Notes: generated from the letters alone by a model not told the origin. Counted from the first letter of the stretch, positions 35,287-43,703 are shown. The stretch: 64,000 nt of DNA from an uncultured Oscillospiraceae bacterium (GCA_910587995.1 CAJUNS010000001.1:62001-126000); one strand, 5' to 3'. Translations and numbers: made by a program.

Positions 35287-35546
35287 GATGCTCCCTCCTT
35301 GCTCCACCTGCCCTGGGGACAGCTTTGGGCCGCCTTTGCCGCCCGCACCTCCGCAAAGCAGCCGCACTGGGCGCACATGCCGTTTTGCAGGTCCGGGCAG
35401 GCCCGGCACAGGGCCAGCCGCTCCTGGTACCCGGCCTGGCTGGCCTTTTGCTCTGGGGGCAGGTTTTCAATGTATTGATAAATGGACTTGAAGTATTCCC
35501 CGTCCAGCTCCCGCAGCAGGCAGCGCTTGCAGGGGGGCCGGTTCAT
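35283..35546 (-). CDS. DUF6171 family small cysteine-rich protein
   Basis: 87 residues. Pattern CKRCLLRELDGEYFKSIYQYI, then LCRACPDLQNGMCAQCGCF and ARAAKAAQSCPQGRW, typical of the DUF6171 family in Clostridia. The eight cysteines in CxxC-type pairs suggest zinc or another metal. Function unknown. It overlaps both neighbours by four bases: its start overlaps the GH51 stop and its stop overlaps the GH27 start, so all three are translated in relay. This tight placement inside a sugar operon may be incidental or may mark a role in it. Confidence 0.8.
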   Translation of the reverse strand: MNRPPCKRCLLRELDGEYFKSIYQYIENLPPEQKASQAGYQERLALCRACPDLQNGMCAQCGCFAEVRAAKAAQSCPQGRWSKEGAS

Positions 35547-37021
35547 CGAAGGGTAAACGCCGCCACGGAGCAGGGGGGCAGCACGGCCTGGAAGCCCTCT
35601 TCCACCTTTGCCGCGGCCAGGGCGGCGGGCTTCACAATCTCGCCCGCGCCAAAATCGTTAAAGGCCCCGCAGCCGCCGGTGAGCACCCGGCCCTCCACCT
35701 GGCTTAGCTGGCCCAGGCCAGCAAGGACGCAATCCAGCTGGGCCGGGCGTTTGTCGTCCAGATTGGCGGCGGTGACCAGCACGCCCTCCGGCCCCTGGCT
35801 GGCGGAAATGTGCAGGTTGGGCACCTGGTTTTCTCCCTCTCCGGTGAGGACGGTCTCTACATAGCTTTCCAGCTGCTTGGCTCCCTGGTGACCCTGGTAC
35901 ATCTCGAACACATGGTAGGTGGGCGTGCGCACCAGCTTGCTCCCCTCGGTGAGAAGGACCGCCTGGAGCACGTTTACCACCTGGGCAAGGTTGGCCATAA
36001 CCACCGTATCGCAGTGGTTGTTGAAGATGTTTAGGTTAATGGCCGCCACCAACGCGTCCCGCATGGTGTTCTGCTGGTAGAGGAAGCCCGGGTTTGTTCC
36101 CGGCTCCACATCGTACCAGGTTCCCCACTCGTCCACGCAGAGGCCCACCTGCCGGCCGCCTTGGTACTGCCGGATGATGCGGCTGTGGTTCTCCACCAAC
36201 TCCTCCATATAGAGGGTGTTGCGCAGGGTGCTGTAATACTCCTGCCGGGGAAAGCCCGTGGCGGCGCCCTTGTCGTTCCAGTCCTTGGTGCGGGGGCGGG
36301 TGTAGTAGTGCAGGCTCACCGCGTCAATGAGCCCACCCGCCTGCTCTACCACCGTCTTGGTCCAGTGGTAGTCGTCCACATTGGCTCCGGAGGCGATTTT
36401 GTAGATTTTGTGCTCGCTGTCGTAGTTCCGCAGGTAGGTGGCATATTGGCGGCACAGGTCCGCGTAAAACTCCGCCCGCATGCTGCCGCCGCAGCCCCAG
36501 GCCTCGTTGCCAATGCCCCAATATTTTACGTTCCAAGGGGCCTCCTGGCCGTTTTGGCGGCGCTCCCCGGCCATGGGGGACTGGCCCCCCATGTTGCAGT
36601 ACTCCACCCAGTCCGAAAACTCCTGCACCGTGCCGCTGCCCACATTGCCGGAGATATACGGCTGGCAGCCCAGCTGGCGGCAGAGCTCCAAAAACTCATG
36701 GGTGCCGAAGCTGTTGTCCTCGGTGACACCGCCCCAGTTGGTGTTCACAATTTTCTTCCGGCTCTCCTGCGGCCCAATGCCGTCCCGCCAGTGGTAGGTG
36801 TCCGCAAAGCAGCCCCCCGGCCAGCGCAGCAGGGGGATGCCCATCTTTTTCAGGGCCTCCACCACATCGGCGCGCATGCCGTTTACATGGGGGATGTCCG
36901 AGTCCTGGCCCACATAGAGGCCGTTGTAGACGCACCGGCCCAGGTGCTCGGAAAAGTGGCCGTAAATGTTGGGGTTAATGGTCCCCTTCGATCGGTTTCC
37001 GTTGACAATTGCTTTAGCCAT
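35543..37021 (-). CDS. Alpha-L-arabinofuranosidase, GH51
   Basis: Removes terminal alpha-L-arabinofuranose from arabinan, arabinoxylan or arabino-oligosaccharides. 492 residues with clan A barrel: N-terminal NPNIYGHFSEHLGRCVYNGLY, acid/base Glu173 in YWGIGNEAWGCGG, and nucleophile Glu298 in LCVDEWGTWYDVEPG. The C-terminal beta domain ends PPCSVAAFTLR. No signal peptide. ATG 37021 with AAGGAGG upstream, only 14 bases after the recX stop and without a visible promoter or terminator, so it may be read from recA. Usual symbol in Firmicutes would be abfA. Confidence 0.95.
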   Translation of the reverse strand: MAKAIVNGNRSKGTINPNIYGHFSEHLGRCVYNGLYVGQDSDIPHVNGMRADVVEALKKMGIPLLRWPGGCFADTYHWRDGIGPQESRKKIVNTNWGGVTEDNSFGTHEFLELCRQLGCQPYISGNVGSGTVQEFSDWVEYCNMGGQSPMAGERRQNGQEAPWNVKYWGIGNEAWGCGGSMRAEFYADLCRQYATYLRNYDSEHKIYKIASGANVDDYHWTKTVVEQAGGLIDAVSLHYYTRPRTKDWNDKGAATGFPRQEYYSTLRNTLYMEELVENHSRIIRQYQGGRQVGLCVDEWGTWYDVEPGTNPGFLYQQNTMRDALVAAINLNIFNNHCDTVVMANLAQVVNVLQAVLLTEGSKLVRTPTYHVFEMYQGHQGAKQLESYVETVLTGEGENQVPNLHISASQGPEGVLVTAANLDDKRPAQLDCVLAGLGQLSQVEGRVLTGGCGAFNDFGAGEIVKPAALAAAKVEEGFQAVLPPCSVAAFTLR

Positions 37022-37035
37022 GGCAAAAGGCCTCC

Positions 37036-37665
37036 TTATTCTGCTTCAAATTCATCCCAGGCCATTCCCTCCCGAATCTCCTCGTAGGAATAGCCCCGCC
37101 GCTGCAAGGCGGCAAAGGCCCGGCGGCGCTGTTTTTCGTCCTCCCGCCAGCCGGAGTATTTGGTTTCCAGCACAGCCCGGACGTTCTCAGCCACCAGCCC
37201 GCCCTCGTCCCTCTGCCGGTACTCTTCCAGCAGCTCTTCAATCAGCTCCCCGTCAATGCCCTTGCGCCGGAGCTCCTGCTTCACCCGCAGGGGCCCCCAG
37301 CGCTTGCGCAAAAACATCTCCCGGGCGCGGTCACGGGCATAGGCCTGGTCGTCCACCAGACCCAGCTCCTCCATCTGTCCGGCAGCGGCCTCGGCGGCCT
37401 CCCAAGAGGCGGCGGTGCGGGCGATCTTCTCGGTCAGCTCCCGCTTGGAGTGATTCCTGTGCTCCAGTAAGTACAGGGCCTTTTCCTTGGCCCGCCGGGC
37501 ATCCGAGTCCAAAATCAGCTGGTGCAGCTCCTCGTCGGAGATCTGGTCTCCAGGCCGCAGCCCGGCCCGCAAAAAAACCTCCCGGTCCAGCTTCACCGCC
37601 TCTTCCCCGTCCAGGTACAGCTGGACCAGCCCCTTGCGCCGGGGCTCGGCAGCGGTCAGCTCCAT
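37036..37665 (-). CDS. recX: Regulatory protein RecX
   Basis: Modulates RecA filament growth. 209 residues with the three-helix tandem repeats of RecX: ALYLLEHRNHSKRELTEKI, EELGLVDDQAYARDRAREMF, WGPLRVKQELRRKGIDGELI and a last KQRRRAFAALQRRGYSYEEIR. ATG 37665 shares its A with the recA stop codon (TGATG), so translation is coupled. The preceding TTG is a less likely start. The normal partner of recA. Confidence 0.92.
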   Translation of the reverse strand: MELTAAEPRRKGLVQLYLDGEEAVKLDREVFLRAGLRPGDQISDEELHQLILDSDARRAKEKALYLLEHRNHSKRELTEKIARTAASWEAAEAAAGQMEELGLVDDQAYARDRAREMFLRKRWGPLRVKQELRRKGIDGELIEELLEEYRQRDEGGLVAENVRAVLETKYSGWREDEKQRRRAFAALQRRGYSYEEIREGMAWDEFEAE

Positions 37666-38840
37666 CAATCCACCTCAATGTCGATGGACGGGTCGTCCAC
37701 CGGCGGCGCGGGCTTTTTGGGCGCGGAGGCCTCGGGGGGAGCCGCCGGGGGCTCTGCCGCGGCCTCCGCCGGACGGGCGGCCGCTCCCTTAGGCGCGGTT
37801 TTCGCGAACAGCTTGTCCACGTTCTCCCGCACCTTCTTTTCCACCTCGGCGGCTATTTCGGCGTTGTTGGCCAAAAAGTCCTTCACCTTGTCCCGGCCCT
37901 GGCCAATGCGCTCCCCGCTGTAAGAGAACCAGGAGCCGCTTTTCTGGATGATGTCCAGCTGCACGGCAATGTCCATGAGCTCACCGGTGCGGGAGATGCC
38001 CGTGCCGTACATCACGTCAAACTCAGCGGTGCGGAAGGGCGGGGCCACCTTGTTCTTTACCACCCGGGCCTTGGTGTGGGAGCCGATGATGTCCGTACCG
38101 CTCTTAATGGCCTCTCCCTTGCGCACATCAATGCGCACGGAAGAATAGAACTTCAGCGCCCGCCCGCCGGGGGTCACCTCCGGGTTGCCGTACATCACGC
38201 CCACCTTTTCCCGCAGCTGGTTGATGAAGATGGCCACGCAGTTGGACTTGGCGATGGCCCCGGCCAGCTTCCGCAGGGCCTGGCTCATCAGCCGGGCCTG
38301 CAGGCCCACATGGGTGTCGCCCATCTCCCCCTCAATCTCCGCCCGGGGCACCAGGGCCGCCACAGAGTCCACCACAATCACGTCAATGGCGTTGGAGCGC
38401 ACCAAAGCCTCGGTGATCTCCAGGGCCTGTTCGCCGGTGTCTGGCTGCGAGACCAGCAGGCTTTCCACATCCACCCCCAGGTTAGCGGCATAAACCGGGT
38501 CCAGGGCGTGCTCCACATCGATGAAGGCCGCGTTGCCCCCCAGCTTCTGTCCCTCGGCCACGCAGTGCAGGGCCAGGGTGGTTTTGCCAGAAGATTCCGG
38601 GCCATAGATCTCCACAATCCGCCCCCGGGGCAGGCCGCCGATGCCCAGGGCCAGGTCCAGCGAGAGCGACCCGGTGGGAACGGCCTCCAGGTTCAGCTCG
38701 GAGTTCTGGCCCAGGCGCATCACCGCCCCCTCGCCAAACTGCTTCTTAATTTGCGTCAGCGCGGTTTCCAGGGCCTTGGCCTTGTCCTCGGGCCTGCCCT
38801 CCGCCCGGGTGCTGATGGGCGCTTGCTTCTTTTCCGCCAT
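37665..38840 (-). CDS. recA: Recombinase RecA
   Basis: Strand exchange and SOS co-protease. 391 residues: N-terminal oligomerisation helix ([22 protein letters not shown]), Walker [10 protein letters not shown] at 80-88, Walker [14 protein letters not shown], loop L1/L2 [21 protein letters not shown] and [21 protein letters not shown] longer than usual acidic, Ala/Pro-rich C-terminal tail (about 345-391) contains several Pro-Pro runs. AAGGAAGATG ribosome site. Promoter and LexA-type box lie upstream (38945-39004). Confidence 0.97.
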   Translation of the reverse strand: MAEKKQAPISTRAEGRPEDKAKALETALTQIKKQFGEGAVMRLGQNSELNLEAVPTGSLSLDLALGIGGLPRGRIVEIYGPESSGKTTLALHCVAEGQKLGGNAAFIDVEHALDPVYAANLGVDVESLLVSQPDTGEQALEITEALVRSNAIDVIVVDSVAALVPRAEIEGEMGDTHVGLQARLMSQALRKLAGAIAKSNCVAIFINQLREKVGVMYGNPEVTPGGRALKFYSSVRIDVRKGEAIKSGTDIIGSHTKARVVKNKVAPPFRTAEFDVMYGTGISRTGELMDIAVQLDIIQKSGSWFSYSGERIGQGRDKVKDFLANNAEIAAEVEKKVRENVDKLFAKTAPKGAAARPAEAAAEPPAAPPEASAPKKPAPPVDDPSIDIEVD

Positions 38841-38944
38841 AAATATCCATCTTCCCTTCCCATGCGGGCCCTTATAGCAAACGCCCTTGAGCCGCGTTTC
38901 CTATGCCGGCCTGCGCAAAACTTCTAATTTTGGGTCCTCTGCTT

Positions 38945-38973
38945 ATTATATAAGAAAAGCCCCGCAAAAGCAA
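38945..38973 (-). promoter_or_regulatory. recA promoter
   Basis: Minus strand TTGCTT (38968-38973), exactly 17 bases, TATAAT (38945-38950). Transcription would start near 38938, leaving a leader of about 100 bases. Confidence 0.8.
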
Positions 38974-38990
38974 TAGCTTTCGGAGCTTTT

Positions 38991-39004
38991 CGAACAGATG
39001 TTTT
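38991..39004. promoter_or_regulatory. LexA (SOS) box of recA
   Basis: CGAACAGATGTTTT matches the Firmicutes LexA consensus CGAACRNRYGTTYG at 13 of 14 positions. It lies just upstream of the -35 hexamer and 150 bases before recA. Position and match make SOS control of recA-recX, and possibly the genes behind them, likely. Confidence 0.75.
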
Positions 39005-39023
39005 TGCAATCCAGTTCCGGCCG

Positions 39024-40244
39024 CTACTGGTCCTCGCCGCCATGCAGAATCTCCCGCAGCAGCTCCACCGTGTCGTACTGGTGGGGGTCGCTGGCTGGGG
39101 GCGAGGCGGGCTGGGGGGCCGCAGGCCGGGGCGGCTGGGGCGGAGGCTCGTGAGTCATCGGTTCCTGGCTCATGGGCTCCAAAGGCTGAGGCCGTACCGG
39201 CCGGGGGGCGGGCCGCGTTGGCGCAGGGGCAGGCTCCGGGCGGGGCGGCTGGGCCATCTCCTCGGGCAAAACAAATTCCTCCGTGTACATAGAGGCCTGG
39301 GGCGGGGCCTGCCGGGCGGGCTGGGGCAGCTCAAACTCCTCTGTGTACATGCTGCCGTTTACCGGCACGGACAAAGCCTCAGGCTCTGGCCGGTGGAGCA
39401 CCGGCGGGCGCTCCTCGTAACCGGGCTCATATTCATAGACCGGCTCCGGCGGCTGGGGCTCCCGGGGGCGGGGCGGTTGAGGACGCCGGGCGGCGGGGCG
39501 GCGGTTTTCGGCCTCATGAATCTCTTCAAAGATGCCATCCCGCTCATCCGTGTTCCGGCGGCCCCGGAAAATGAAGACCGCCAAGGTGATAAGGCCCAGA
39601 GAGCCCACGCCCACAAAACTGGCTCCGCCGTAAAAAAGCACCACGGACATGGAGTTGTTTTTCTGGGTTAAGCGGGCAAAGGTCCGGTAATTGGGCTCCG
39701 CGCTGCCAGGAACCGGGGTGGCGCTGGGCGCCGGGGTGGGGGTGGCGCTGCTGGGGCTGAAGCTGGGCTGGCGGATGGTGCCCCCTGTGCCCCCAGGCAC
39801 CCGGGCGGGCGCGGAGCTTGCCTGACTGGAGCTGGTACCTCCGGTCTCTTCCGGCGGCGTCCAGGGCTCATCCGGTTCCTCCCACTCCCCTGGCTCAGAA
39901 GAGCTGGGGCCGTCTCCCGGCTCTGGGGTGGAATCCTCTCCCCCTGGTTCCGGCGTAGGCTCCCCGTCTCCTGGTTCCGGGGTGGGATCTTCCCCTCCCG
40001 GCTCCGGCGTGGGGTCTTCCCCGCCGGGTCCCGGCTCCTCGCCGCCGGGCTCGGAAGAGGGCGGCTCTTCCTCCGGGGGCTCCTCTGCCGGCGGTTCCTC
40101 GTCCCCGCTGGGGGCTATGTCAGAGTAGACCTCGTCTCCCCCTTCTTCCGCGGCGGCGGGCAGGGCCAGCATAGTCAGGCAAAACGCCGCCGCCATGGCC
40201 AGCAGCAGCCGCCGCAACATTTTTGCAGATGCGTTTTTTCTCAT
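39024..40244 (-). CDS. Secreted/membrane-anchored Pro-Glu-rich protein
   Basis: 406 residues, no recognised domain. Order: signal peptide (MLRRLLLAMAAAFCLTMLALPAAAEE); an extracytoplasmic low-complexity region with GGEDPTPEP-type repeats, Ser and Gly; a transmembrane span near the middle (VVLFYGGASFVGVGSLGLITLAVFIF); stop-transfer RGRRNTDERD; then a Pro/Glu/Arg-rich cytoplasmic half with two copies of SMYTEEFELP-like motifs. Topology predicts an outward stalk and a disordered cytoplasmic tail. ATG 40244 has a distant GGAGG. It lies between recA and a decayed lipoprotein gene on the same strand. Confidence 0.75.
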   Translation of the reverse strand: MRKNASAKMLRRLLLAMAAAFCLTMLALPAAAEEGGDEVYSDIAPSGDEEPPAEEPPEEEPPSSEPGGEEPGPGGEDPTPEPGGEDPTPEPGDGEPTPEPGGEDSTPEPGDGPSSSEPGEWEEPDEPWTPPEETGGTSSSQASSAPARVPGGTGGTIRQPSFSPSSATPTPAPSATPVPGSAEPNYRTFARLTQKNNSMSVVLFYGGASFVGVGSLGLITLAVFIFRGRRNTDERDGIFEEIHEAENRRPAARRPQPPRPREPQPPEPVYEYEPGYEERPPVLHRPEPEALSVPVNGSMYTEEFELPQPARQAPPQASMYTEEFVLPEEMAQPPRPEPAPAPTRPAPRPVRPQPLEPMSQEPMTHEPPPQPPRPAAPQPASPPASDPHQYDTVELLREILHGGEDQ

Positions 40245-40285
40245 ATCAAATATCAAGCCTCCGTTCTCCAGATCATGAGTCCATC

Positions 40286-40727
40286 TCATCCTTCCGCCTG
40301 AAAGCCGCGCACCCCCTCTTTCAGGCTCTCCGCGTCCAGGGGCTGCCCGTCCACAACCGTTTGCAGACCGCAGTCAAGAGAGATGACATAATAGCGGTCC
40401 TCTACCAATAGTATCCCCATAGCCACATCGGTCATACTTCCCACGGTCCAGTGGGCGCTGGTCAGGCCCAAAGCGCCGTTGTACCCGTCCTTGGGGTGCG
40501 CGTAAGCCTCTACCATCTGGGCATATATCCCCAGCGCGGCCTCCTAGCTCCGCTCCTGGTCCTCCAAGGGGCCGCTGGTAAAGCTTACGCCGTAAAATTC
40601 CCCCGCTGGAGCGGGCATAGAGCAGCCTCTGCTGAAAGTCCTGCCCTCCTATGCTCCGGGGGGACTCAGGCACCAAAGCATTCTGGGCGCAGCCGGTCAG
40701 GCACAGCAGGGCCAGCATTCATTTCAT
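40286..40727 (-). pseudogene. Decayed lipoprotein gene
   Basis: The reading can be pieced together from three lesions. ATG AAA TGA at 40727-40719 puts a stop at codon 3, before a lipobox-like MLALLCLTGCAQN. After LLYARSSGG a G-run near 40605 shifts the frame. The restored frame (EFYGVSFTSGPLEDQERS) then meets TAG before EAALGIYAQMVEAYAHPKDG and runs intact to GVRGFQAEG at 40286. In all about 145 codons. The unbroken C-terminal 76 codons suggest recent decay. Sequencing error could explain one lesion but hardly all three. Family unknown. Confidence 0.7.
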
Positions 40728-40789
40728 TCTACTGCCTTTCCAGGGGAAAACACCCTGTGGCTGGCGGAGCCGGGGCCCGCCTGTTTCGT

Positions 40790-42190
40790 TTAAAACGTCC
40801 CAATCCGTTCTTGCAGATACTGCTCCAGGCCCTCAATGGGCACCCGCTCCTGCCGCATGCTGTCCCGCTCGCGGACGGTAACGCAGTTGTCCGCCGTGGT
40901 CTTCTCATCCCCCACGGTCTGGAAGTCCACGGTTACGCAGAAGGGTGTGCCAATCTCGTCCTCCCGGCGGTAGCGCTTGCCAATGGAGCCTGTGTCATCA
41001 AAGTCGGCCATCATACAGCGGCTCACCTGGTCATAGACCTCCAAGGCCTTGGGGGAGAGCTTTTTGGACAGGGGCAGCACCGCCGCTTTATAGGGGGCCA
41101 GGGCGGGGCTGAGGCGCAGCACCACCCGGCTGTCGTTTTTCGCCTCGTCCAGCATCTCCACGTCATAGGCCTCGCACAGCAGGGCCAGCACCGTGCGGTC
41201 CAGGCCATAGGTGGACTCAATGATGTAGGGGATGAACTTCTCGTTGGTCTCCGGGTCCAGATAGTCCATCTTCTGGCCGCTGTACTCCTGGTGGCGGGTC
41301 AAATCAAAGTCTGTGCGGTTGTGGGTGCCGTTAATCTCCCCCCAGCCGAAGGGGAACTGGTACTCAATGTCGCAGGCGGCCTTGGCATAGTGGGCCAGCT
41401 TCTCGTGGTCGTGGAACCGGAGCTTCTCCCCCGGCAGGCCCAGGTCCTCAAAGAAGGTTCTGCCGTACTCCTTAAAGTAGGCGTACAGCTCCTCGTCGCT
41501 GCCCTCTTTGCAGAAGGTCTGGAACTCCATCTGCTCAAACTCAATGGTGCGGAAGGTAAAGTTGCCGGGGGTGATCTCGTTGCGGAAGGCCTTGCCGATC
41601 TGCCCAATGGAGAAGGGGAGCTTGGCCCGCATGGTGCGCTGCACATTGAGGAAGTTCACGTACTCGCCCTGGGCGTTCTCCGGGCGCAGGTAGATAACGG
41701 ACTTGCTGTCATTGGTGACTCCCCGGAAGGTCTGGAACATCAGGTTAAACTCCCGGATGTCCGTAAAGTTATGCTTGCCGCAGTGGGGGCAGGGGATGCT
41801 GTGGTCCTTGATGTACTGGAACATCTCCTCCTTGGTCATGCCGTCCGCGTGGGCCTCCGGGTCAAAGGCGTCGATCAAGTTGTCGGCCCGGTGGCGCATC
41901 TTGCACTCCTTGCAGTCCAGCAGGGGGTCGGAGAAGCTCTGCACATGGCCGCTGGCCTCCCAGACTCTGGGGTGCATCAGAATGTCCGCGTCCACCTCAT
42001 AGCTGTTGCGGCGCTCCTGGATGAAGCGCTTGCGCCAGGCGTCCTTCACATTGTTCTTCAGCCTTGCGCCCAAGGGGCCGTAGTCCCAGGTGTTGGCAAG
42101 GCCGCCGTATATTTCGCTGCCAGGGAAGATAAAGCCCCGGGTCTTGCACAGGTTGACAATCATGTCCATGGTCTTTTCACTGGTCTGCAT
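40790..42190 (-). CDS. glyS: Glycine--tRNA ligase (dimeric class II)
   Basis: Charges tRNA-Gly. 466 residues of the eukaryote-like alpha2 type used by many Firmicutes: N-terminal MDMIVNLCKTRGFIFPGSEIYGG, cysteine motifs CKECKMRHRADN and CPHCGKHN, motif 2 region GKAFRNEITPGNFTFRTIEFEQMEF, motif 3 IPYIIESTYGLDRTVLALL, and the C-terminal anticodon-binding domain (KAAVLPLSKKLSPKALEVYD). ATG 42190 behind AAAGGATG. The leader (42191-42346) folds a hairpin at 42262-42289 but has no convincing T-box sequence. Confidence 0.96.
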   Translation of the reverse strand: MQTSEKTMDMIVNLCKTRGFIFPGSEIYGGLANTWDYGPLGARLKNNVKDAWRKRFIQERRNSYEVDADILMHPRVWEASGHVQSFSDPLLDCKECKMRHRADNLIDAFDPEAHADGMTKEEMFQYIKDHSIPCPHCGKHNFTDIREFNLMFQTFRGVTNDSKSVIYLRPENAQGEYVNFLNVQRTMRAKLPFSIGQIGKAFRNEITPGNFTFRTIEFEQMEFQTFCKEGSDEELYAYFKEYGRTFFEDLGLPGEKLRFHDHEKLAHYAKAACDIEYQFPFGWGEINGTHNRTDFDLTRHQEYSGQKMDYLDPETNEKFIPYIIESTYGLDRTVLALLCEAYDVEMLDEAKNDSRVVLRLSPALAPYKAAVLPLSKKLSPKALEVYDQVSRCMMADFDDTGSIGKRYRREDEIGTPFCVTVDFQTVGDEKTTADNCVTVRERDSMRQERVPIEGLEQYLQERIGTF

Positions 42191-42346
42191 TCTACAATTA
42201 CATCCTTTCGCGTTTTGGGGATACGGTTCATAGAGGGCGCGGGGTTCCCGCTCCGCCGCCTCCGAAGAGGGTCATGCCCTTCGCTTCGGGAAAGCGCGGA
42301 ACTTGTCCGGCCCAGGTTATCTGTCAAGCAACGCCTCTGCTCCGGG

Positions 42347-42429
42347 ATTGCCCCAACCACAGAGATAATCATCTGTGTTCCCCTGCCCTACGGGCGGGGG
42401 GAACACGAAAAGCTCTCCGAAACGGACAC
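42347..42429 (+). repeat. 81-bp palindromic dispersed repeat, copy 4
   Basis: Right end GGACAC and core hairpin (GTGTTCCCCTGCCC/GGGCGGGGGGAACAC) are kept. The left end has decayed to GATTGCCC before CAACCACAGAGATAATCATC. Forward orientation. Confidence 0.8.
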
Positions 42430-42534
42430 TCCCCTCTGCTCCCTCCCCATGGGGCGCGTTTCGCCCTTCTGCTGTCATTTTATCAAATCTTGCGCCAGTT
42501 TGCAAGAAAAACCGTTCCCTTTTCCGCGGGTTTC

Positions 42535-42543
42535 TGCTATAAT
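42535..42543 (+). promoter_or_regulatory. Extended -10 promoter of ruvC
   Basis: TGCTATAAT is a consensus extended -10 with no good -35 at the right distance. The start near 42550 gives a leader of about 37 bases. Confidence 0.5.
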
Positions 42544-42586
42544 AAGGGCAGACAAGCTCAATCGCGCCCCAAACAGGAGGATTGCC

Positions 42587-43111
42587 GTGCGCATTTTAGG
42601 CATCGACCCCGGCTACGCCATTGTGGGCTATGGGGTCATCGACGCAAACAACGGAGCCTACCGCCCCCTGGAGTATGGGGCCGTTACCACCGCCCCCAAC
42701 CCGGACTTTGGCCTGCGCCTCAAAGAAATCTACGAGGGCATGGTCCAGCTCCTTCAAGAGCACCGGCCCCAGGCGGCGGCTGTGGAAAAGCTCTTTTTCA
42801 TCAACAACAAAACCACCGGCATCGGCGTGGCGGAGGCCCGGGGGGTCATTCTGCTGGCCCTCTCCCAAGCCGGGGTGCCCTTGTATGAATACAACCCCAT
42901 GCAGGTCAAGCAGGCTGTCACCGGCTATGGCAAGGCCCAAAAGCACCAGGTGCAGGAGATGACCCGGCGGCTGCTGAAGCTCCCGGGCATCCCGAAGCCG
43001 GACGATGCGGCGGACGCCTTGGCCATGGCTATCTGCCACGGGCAGGCGGCGGGCTCGGACCTGCGGCGGGGGCTGATCCAGATTAAAGGAGGCGGTCCAC
43101 ATGTTTTATAG
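42587..43111 (+). CDS. ruvC: Crossover junction endodeoxyribonuclease RuvC
   Basis: Resolves Holliday junctions with RuvAB. 174 residues; RNase H-like acidic catalytic set: Asp7 (ILGIDPG), Glu67 (AAVEKLFF), and Asp140/Asp143 (KPDDAADALAMAIC). GTG start 42587 with CAGGAGG upstream. The open frame extends far upstream through the repeat and antisense to glyS, which is not coding. Its end overlaps ruvA by 11 bases. Confidence 0.95.
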   Translation: MRILGIDPGYAIVGYGVIDANNGAYRPLEYGAVTTAPNPDFGLRLKEIYEGMVQLLQEHRPQAAAVEKLFFINNKTTGIGVAEARGVILLALSQAGVPLYEYNPMQVKQAVTGYGKAQKHQVQEMTRRLLKLPGIPKPDDAADALAMAICHGQAAGSDLRRGLIQIKGGGPHVL

Positions 43112-43703
43112 TTTGACCGGCGCCCTGGCCCACACGGAGCCGGGCGTGGCGGTCATTGATGTGGGAGGCGTGGCCTTTAAGTGCCTGACCTCCATGAGCA
43201 CCTTGCGGGCCCTGCCCCGCACCGGCGGCCAGGCCACCCTTTATACCTATCTCAATGTGCGGGAGGACGCTTTGGACCTGTACGGCTTTTACACCCAAGG
43301 GGAGCTCAACTGCTATAAGCTGCTTACGGCCATCAGCGGCGTGGGTCCCAAGGCCGCCTTGTCCATTCTCTCGGAAATGGCCCCGGAAGACGTGGCCCTG
43401 GCGGCTGCGGCGGGGGACTCTAAGCGTTTTACCCGGGCCAACGGCGTGGGGCCCAAGCTGGCCCAGCGCATCGTGCTGGAGCTCAAGGACAAGGTGAAGG
43501 GCCTGAGCTTTGCCGGGCTGGACCTGGGCGATCTGCCCGCCGGGGCGCCCTCCGCCGCCGGAAACGCCGCCCAAGCCGCCGAGGCCCTGGTGACTCTGGG
43601 CTACTCCCCCTCCGAAGCCGCGGCCGCTGTGGCCCGCTTAGACTCCTCCCTGCCCGCCGAGGAGCTGATCCGGCTGGCGCTGAAAAGCTTTGGGAGTATG
43701 TAA
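43101..43703 (+). CDS. ruvA: Holliday junction branch migration protein RuvA
   Basis: Binds the four-way junction and loads RuvB. 200 residues: N-terminal OB fold (MFYSLTGALAHTEPGVAVID), two helix-hairpin-helix motifs (LLTAISGVGPKAALSIL and FTRANGVGPKLAQRIVLEL), and a C-terminal RuvB-binding domain (EALVTLGYSPSEAAAAVARL). Translation coupled to ruvC. ruvB does not follow here; a sugar kinase does. Confidence 0.95.
   Translation: MFYSLTGALAHTEPGVAVIDVGGVAFKCLTSMSTLRALPRTGGQATLYTYLNVREDALDLYGFYTQGELNCYKLLTAISGVGPKAALSILSEMAPEDVALAAAAGDSKRFTRANGVGPKLAQRIVLELKDKVKGLSFAGLDLGDLPAGAPSAAGNAAQAAEALVTLGYSPSEAAAAVARLDSSLPAEELIRLALKSFGSM

Larger units (their letters stand above)
42191..42586. other. 396-base divergent gap between glyS and ruvC
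   Basis: Holds the 81-bp repeat copy 4 (42347-42429), the extended -10 element for ruvC (42535-42543), and on the glyS side a hairpin pairing CCGAAG with CTTCGG and AGGG with CCCT (42262-42289). A GC-rich GCGGGAACCCCGC segment near 42240 (minus strand) slightly resembles a T-box antiterminator, but the match is too poor to call. No gene is seen. Confidence 0.55.

Noticed and set aside
42191-42346. T-box riboswitch in the glyS leader
   Set aside because: There is a GC-rich hairpin and a faint antiterminator-like segment, but no proper T-box core sequence, specifier loop or downstream terminator pair could be found.
40451-43111. 886-codon frame that ends as ruvC
   Set aside because: Only the last 174 codons are RuvC; the upstream part is antisense to glyS and crosses repeat copy 4. 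The GTG at 42587 has a proper ribosome site.
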